The notes under the pieces were generated by a model that saw nothing but the letters and a program-made list of their open reading frames with translations, was not told where the DNA came from and made no database searches. Below are positions 59,877 through 64,000 of a DNA stretch of 64,000 bases, in pieces. The position numbers and the translations under genes are program-made. Source of the stretch: Actinomycetota bacterium (lineage in GTDB: Bacteria > Actinomycetota > Coriobacteriia > Anaerosomatales > Anaerosomataceae); assembly GCA_009668945.1 (NCBI GenBank), contig SBEH01000005.1, positions 1 through 64,000 of the forward strand, given 5' to 3'. Position 1 is the stretch's first letter, and each line of letters opens with the position of its first letter.

Positions 59877-62378
59877 CTAGCCGTTCGCGATCGCATCCTG
59901 CACGAGCGCCACGTACTTCGCGAGGGTCCCTGCGGCAGACTCGGCAGAATGACCCTCGGCGTGAACATGCACAAGAGCTTCGATCGCGTGGGGCAAGATC
60001 AGCGCCCAACCATCGTCGGTGGGTATCCTAACGCCCTCCACGACCGAGCCGATCTCCCCGAGTGCAGCCATCGTGCGCATGACGGCACCTTTCCGATCGA
60101 ACGGGCAGAATACCGACTCCTCCCGAAGGTGGAACTCGGGCAGCCGGTCAATCACATCGTCGAGGGTCTTCTCCTGTCGGTCTAGCATCCGGAGGAGCAT
60201 TCCGAACGACATCACCGCATCGTATGCGGCCAGGAACTGCGGGAACACGTAGCCGCCACGACGAGAACCGGCGAACCCGATCGCGGGGTCGCAGGACGCC
60301 GCGGACAGCGCGCGGCGCGATGTACCGGTGCGCTTGACGTGTCTGTCGCATGCGAGAGCGATCTTCTCCACGACCGACGAGGCGGTCACGGGCACCGCGA
60401 CCCCCCGCGCATCGCCCCCGGTCTCAGCGCCACACCAGAGCGACACCATGGCGTGAAGGGCGGTATCGTGGTCGAGCACGCGGCCTGCGCCGGTGATGAG
60501 CGTGACACGCTCCGCGGTCGAGTCGATGGATATGCCGAGGTCGGCCTGGAACACGTCCACCGAGTTGGCGAGCTGGCCGACCTGGCTGTCGCGCTCCTCA
60601 GGCGCCAGCCTTGCGTGCTCCGAATCCACGTAGGCGCGCAGCGTGATGACGTCGATCCCCCACTCGGAAGACACGAGCGGCAACACGAAGGACGCGGGGC
60701 TCAACCCGAGATCGGCTACCACCTTGAACCGACGCCGCACCGGACCCGCTTGGTCGAGCGCTACGCCGAGACCGGCGACGTAGTACTCGAGCGCGCGCGG
60801 CGGGTAGATGATCTCCCCTACCTCCTCGAAGAAGGCCCGGCGGAACTCCTGCCTGAAGTAGAGTCGCTCGATCTTCTTCTCGAGCCCGGTCGAGAGGTCG
60901 ATGCCGTCGCAATCGTAGATGTGGATCTCCAACGACTGCGGGTCGTTGTCGGCAGCGCACACGTGGATCCCTCCGAGCGCCCGCGTATCGCGGGTGGTGA
61001 ACCGCGTGATGGCAGGCGACGCGACCCTCAAGTCGCGAACATGACAGCCGGTCGAGTTGAGGCCGGCGACCATCGCACGCTTCATCATGCGCGCCGAACG
61101 GCTCGCGTCACGGCTCACGACCACGTGCGCCTTGCTCTGCAGCAGGCTTCCGTACGCCTGTGAGACCCGGAGCGACATCTCCGGAGTCACGTCGATGTTG
61201 ACGAGTCCCGAGATGCCGTCGGGGCCGAACAGGGTCCTCAAGCCGCGCGACTCCCAGATCAGCGACGACGTGACGAGCGCTCCGGCGTCGATCCGCTTGT
61301 AGGGATACACCTGCACGTCGTTTCCCACCGACGCACCATGACCGACCACGCTCTCGTCGCCGATCACTGCGCCCTGCCCCACGCGGGACCCCGCCCGGAC
61401 ATCGACGCTCCGGCACAGCACCGCACCGTTCACCTGCGTGTTCTTCCCGATGAAGGCATCGTTCCAGATGATCGAGTGCGAGATCTCGGCATCGGCGCCT
61501 ACGAGACAGTTGTCACCGATGATCGTGTACGGTCCCAGCTTCGCTCCAGCCCTGACCTTCGTGTTCGCGCCGATCACGACCTTCGAAGCGATGCTCGCTG
61601 ACGGGTCTATGTCTGCCCCCGGTCCGACCCAGACGTCATCCTTCGTCCTGGCGCCGGGCACGTAGATCATCGCCTTGCCGTCCAGGATGTCCCTGTGGAC
61701 GTCGATGTAGCCGTCCAGACTTCCCACGTCTGCCCAGTAGCCTTCGACCACACACCCGTACAGGTCGTATCCGTTCTTCATGAGCAGTGGGAACAACTCC
61801 GAAGAGAAGTCGTACGGCTTTCCCTCAGGGATGAAGTCGAAGACGAGCGGATCGACGACGTAGATCCCCGTGTTGATGGTGTCCGAGAAGACCTGACCCC
61901 ATGAGGGCTTCTCCAGGAAGCGTTCGATCTTGCCGCCCTCGTCGGTGATCACCACGCCGAACTCCAGCGGGTCGGGCACACGCTTGAGAGCGATAGTGAC
62001 CGCTCCGCCCTTCTGCTTGTGGAAGTCGATGACCTCGGTGAGGTTGATGTCGGTAAGCGCATCGCCGGATATGACAACGAACGGCTCGGCGAGCGCGTCT
62101 GCGGCATTGCGTACGGAACCCGCGGTGCCCAGCGGCGTCTCCTCCACCGCGTAGGTGACGTCCATCCCCCACTCTTCGCCGTCACCGAAGTAGTCCTCTA
62201 TGACCTGTGGCATGAATGCGAGAGTTGCGACGACCTCGTTCATGCCGTGGTGCTTCACGAGCCCGAGGATGTGCTCCATCACCGGCTGATTGACAATCGG
62301 GACCATCGGCTTCGGGCGCATGCTGGTCAGCGGCCGCAGTCGCGTCCCTTCCCCGCCGGCCATGACGACGGCCTTCAC
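59877..62378 (-). CDS. Sugar-phosphate nucleotidyltransferase-phosphomannomutase fusion
   Basis: The 833-residue protein joins an N-terminal nucleotidyltransferase ([15 protein letters not shown], about 1-230), a left-handed beta-helix of hexapeptide repeats (about 245-370) and a phosphomannomutase/phosphoglucomutase-like part. In the last, the active-site serine region reads S-R-D-A-S-R-S and the metal loop D-S-T-A-E-R instead of D-x-D-x-D-R, so mutase activity is doubtful. It would make GDP-mannose or another NDP-sugar for envelope polymers. GTG 62378 overlaps the upstream stop by four bases. Confidence 0.9.
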   Translation of the reverse strand: MKAVVMAGGEGTRLRPLTSMRPKPMVPIVNQPVMEHILGLVKHHGMNEVVATLAFMPQVIEDYFGDGEEWGMDVTYAVEETPLGTAGSVRNAADALAEPFVVISGDALTDINLTEVIDFHKQKGGAVTIALKRVPDPLEFGVVITDEGGKIERFLEKPSWGQVFSDTINTGIYVVDPLVFDFIPEGKPYDFSSELFPLLMKNGYDLYGCVVEGYWADVGSLDGYIDVHRDILDGKAMIYVPGARTKDDVWVGPGADIDPSASIASKVVIGANTKVRAGAKLGPYTIIGDNCLVGADAEISHSIIWNDAFIGKNTQVNGAVLCRSVDVRAGSRVGQGAVIGDESVVGHGASVGNDVQVYPYKRIDAGALVTSSLIWESRGLRTLFGPDGISGLVNIDVTPEMSLRVSQAYGSLLQSKAHVVVSRDASRSARMMKRAMVAGLNSTGCHVRDLRVASPAITRFTTRDTRALGGIHVCAADNDPQSLEIHIYDCDGIDLSTGLEKKIERLYFRQEFRRAFFEEVGEIIYPPRALEYYVAGLGVALDQAGPVRRRFKVVADLGLSPASFVLPLVSSEWGIDVITLRAYVDSEHARLAPEERDSQVGQLANSVDVFQADLGISIDSTAERVTLITGAGRVLDHDTALHAMVSLWCGAETGGDARGVAVPVTASSVVEKIALACDRHVKRTGTSRRALSAASCDPAIGFAGSRRGGYVFPQFLAAYDAVMSFGMLLRMLDRQEKTLDDVIDRLPEFHLREESVFCPFDRKGAVMRTMAALGEIGSVVEGVRIPTDDGWALILPHAIEALVHVHAEGHSAESAAGTLAKYVALVQDAIANG

Positions 62379-63043
62379 GCAGCATCCCCCTCCCGAGCCG
62401 CAATCGCTCGTGCCCGAGCCTTGCGTGCGATGACCGTGTACTGCGCGGCCGCCGTCACAGAGAGCACTATGCCGGCGTACGCGAGCCAGATGCCGAGTGC
62501 CGCCGGCTGGCTGCCCCACCCAGGCAGCCAGGATGACTCCAGCACGCCAAGACCTGGTAGCTCCGGCCACCCGGCGATGAGTGAGCTGAAACCGGCGAGA
62601 AGGACGGTAGTGGTGAGTTTTCCCGCGCGAGTGACTGGGAGGATCACATGGTAGTGTTCCAGACGGTACGCGCCCTGGAGCAGGTACACATCCCGTGCGA
62701 TCAGTACGAGTGGGACCCAGGGGGGCAGTACGTCGATCAGGTACAGCCCGACGACTCCGGATGCGAGCAGCAGCCGATCGACGAGCGGATCGACGATCTT
62801 CCCGAACTGCGTGACTGTGTGTGTCCGCCGGGCTATCTGGCCGTCGATCCAGTCCGTCGAGGCGGCGACAGCATAGATCAGGAAGGCGGTAAGCCGACCG
62901 CGTTCACCCTGTGAGCTGACGAGGACGGCGAAGAAGAAAGGCACGAGCAGCAGGCGCAGGATAGTTATGAGGTTCGCCACCGAGTAGACCGTGTGGTGAA
63001 CCTCCTCCGGCTCCGGCTGCTTGTCGTGCTCCTCTACCACCAC
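62375..63043 (-). CDS. CDP-alcohol phosphatidyltransferase (second PgsA-like)
   Basis: The 222-residue membrane protein has the motif D-G-x2-A-R-x8-G-x3-D-x3-D (D-W-I-D-G-Q-I-A-R ... [10 protein letters not shown]). GTG 63043 follows AGGAGGAAAGA. It may act as cardiolipin synthase, phosphatidylinositol-type or phosphatidylglycerolphosphate synthase; sequence motifs alone do not decide. It overlaps corA by ten bases and the nucleotidyltransferase gene by four. Confidence 0.88.
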   Translation of the reverse strand: MVVEEHDKQPEPEEVHHTVYSVANLITILRLLLVPFFFAVLVSSQGERGRLTAFLIYAVAASTDWIDGQIARRTHTVTQFGKIVDPLVDRLLLASGVVGLYLIDVLPPWVPLVLIARDVYLLQGAYRLEHYHVILPVTRAGKLTTTVLLAGFSSLIAGWPELPGLGVLESSWLPGWGSQPAALGIWLAYAGIVLSVTAAAQYTVIARKARARAIAAREGDAA

Positions 63044-63987
63044 TCTTTCCTCCTGAAGAAGGCGACCATCCAGACACCGATGGCGACCATCGTCCCGATC
63101 ACCGCGGCGAACGACCACCAGGCCCCGGCCGGCGGCCACATGCCCTTCAACACGTTCATTCCGTATATGCCCGAGATGAGCGTGAGAGGCATGAAGATGG
63201 TGGCCACCACCGTGAGCTGCTTCATGATGCTGTTCATGCGGTTGCTCTGCGAGGACAGGTAGATGTCCATCGTGCCGTTCGCGACCTCGCGATAGGTGTC
63301 GATCTGATCGGCGAGCCGCGCCAGATGGTCGCCGACGTCCTGGAAGTACATGTAGGCGTCCGGCTCAACGAAGGCCTCCAGGCGCGCCAGACCGCGCACG
63401 ACCTCGCGCTCCGGGCTGACCAACTTGTGCAGCTTCACGAGCGCGCGCTTGGCCGAGTAGAGACGCTGCAGGTACTCCGGGCGGGCGTCGGAGAGCATCA
63501 GATCCTCCAGTTGCTCCAGCTCATCCGAGAGCACCTCGACCACCGGGAACACCTCATCCACGGCGGCGTCGAGGATCGCGTGCAGCGTCCACTCGGCGCC
63601 TCGGGCGAGATACGCGTCGGCGTGCTCGAGGATGCGGTCGAGCGCCGGCACGTCCGCCCGGTGGATGGTGATGAGATGCTCTTCGCCGAGGAAGACGTCG
63701 ATCTCATGCGTGGCGACGCCGTCATCGACGATCATCTGGGGAAGCAGCCAGATCAGGAACGTCTGCTCCTGATAAGCGTCGAGCTTGGGGCGTTGCGGGA
63801 AATGGAGGCAGTCTTCGATCGCGAGCGGCGGGAGCGGAATCCGCGAGCTCACTGCCTGCAGCGCCGCCTCGTCCGGCTCGCTCACGTCGATCCACACCGG
63901 CACGGTGAGGTCTTTCGGCAGAGCTTCGAGCCCGTCGGAACGCAGAACTCCATCGGCGATCCATCTGGCGGTGATCTGTGCGGCCAA
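63034..63987 (-). CDS. corA: CorA-family divalent cation transporter
   Basis: The 317-residue protein has the cytoplasmic funnel domain and two C-terminal transmembrane helices with the Y-G-M-N selectivity motif at the periplasmic loop. CorA imports Mg2+ (or Co2+, Ni2+). TTG 63987 is preceded by GGGGAGG. The gene is complete; the window ends 13 bases upstream of its start. Confidence 0.95.
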   Translation of the reverse strand: MAAQITARWIADGVLRSDGLEALPKDLTVPVWIDVSEPDEAALQAVSSRIPLPPLAIEDCLHFPQRPKLDAYQEQTFLIWLLPQMIVDDGVATHEIDVFLGEEHLITIHRADVPALDRILEHADAYLARGAEWTLHAILDAAVDEVFPVVEVLSDELEQLEDLMLSDARPEYLQRLYSAKRALVKLHKLVSPEREVVRGLARLEAFVEPDAYMYFQDVGDHLARLADQIDTYREVANGTMDIYLSSQSNRMNSIMKQLTVVATIFMPLTLISGIYGMNVLKGMWPPAGAWWSFAAVIGTMVAIGVWMVAFFRRKEWW

Positions 63988-64000
63988 TCGTCCTCCCCCT

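Overview
The window is a GC-rich, densely coding stretch of an actinobacterial chromosome. Codon use, GTG/TTG starts, the dapA-rnj-ftsK-pgsA-recA-recX-miaB-miaA-dapF-hflX-lexA-(LysM)-nrdR order, and an FHA/MerR (GarA/FtsR-like) pair all point to Actinobacteria. Ribonuclease Y, SpoVS, split glycine decarboxylase (gcvPA/gcvPB), LL-diaminopimelate aminotransferase and indolepyruvate:ferredoxin oxidoreductase point to a deep-branching, probably anaerobic lineage such as Coriobacteriia. That placement is inference; there is no rRNA or tRNA gene in the window.

Region 1 (1-4136) is an integron gene-cassette array. Five complete attC-like recombination sites and one partial site, all in the same orientation, separate five single-gene cassettes: a PD-(D/E)XK-like protein, a stand-alone PAS protein, an alpha/beta hydrolase and two small membrane proteins. 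A frameshifted small membrane-protein gene follows the last site. No integrase is present; if one exists it should lie upstream of base 1. This is the most unusual part of the window.

Region 2 (4137-30669) is a conserved housekeeping block on the + strand: lysine/diaminopimelate synthesis (dapA, dapF, dapL), RNA decay (rnj, rny), cell envelope and division (uppP, ftsK, rodZ-like, pgsA), tRNA and ribosome modification (rimO, miaB, miaA), and DNA repair (recA, recX, lexA). SOS control is readable directly: a LexA box sits inside the recA promoter and three boxes sit between lexA and a divergent LysM gene that looks like an SOS division inhibitor. nrdR carries two NrdR boxes 31 bp apart over its own promoter and is followed by a small CPEC redoxin gene and dut.

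Region 3 (30967-42210, minus strand) is, from upstream to downstream, iorA-iorB-ACT-two substrate-binding proteins-livH-livM-livG-livF-paaK, followed by three small uncharacterised genes. It looks like an operon for importing and oxidising branched-chain or aromatic amino acids through 2-oxoacid:ferredoxin chemistry.

Region 4 (42329-54701) holds two divergent coiled-coil cell-wall proteins (NlpC/P60 and RlpA-like), then minus-strand genes: apt, hpt, a PD-(D/E)XK-like gene, MerR/FtsR, zinc-ribbon FHA, a small acidic protein and an RsiG-like c-di-GMP anti-sigma candidate; then lipM and the glycine cleavage genes gcvPB, gcvPA, gcvH and gcvT, with a D-Ala-D-Ala carboxypeptidase upstream.

Region 5 (54883-64000) has a prepilin-like gene and a membrane protein with a degenerate GGDEF domain on the + strand. 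On the minus strand are a second paaK-ACT pair, a VanW/G5 cell-wall protein, a nucleotidyltransferase-phosphomannomutase fusion, a second CDP-alcohol phosphatidyltransferase and a CorA transporter.
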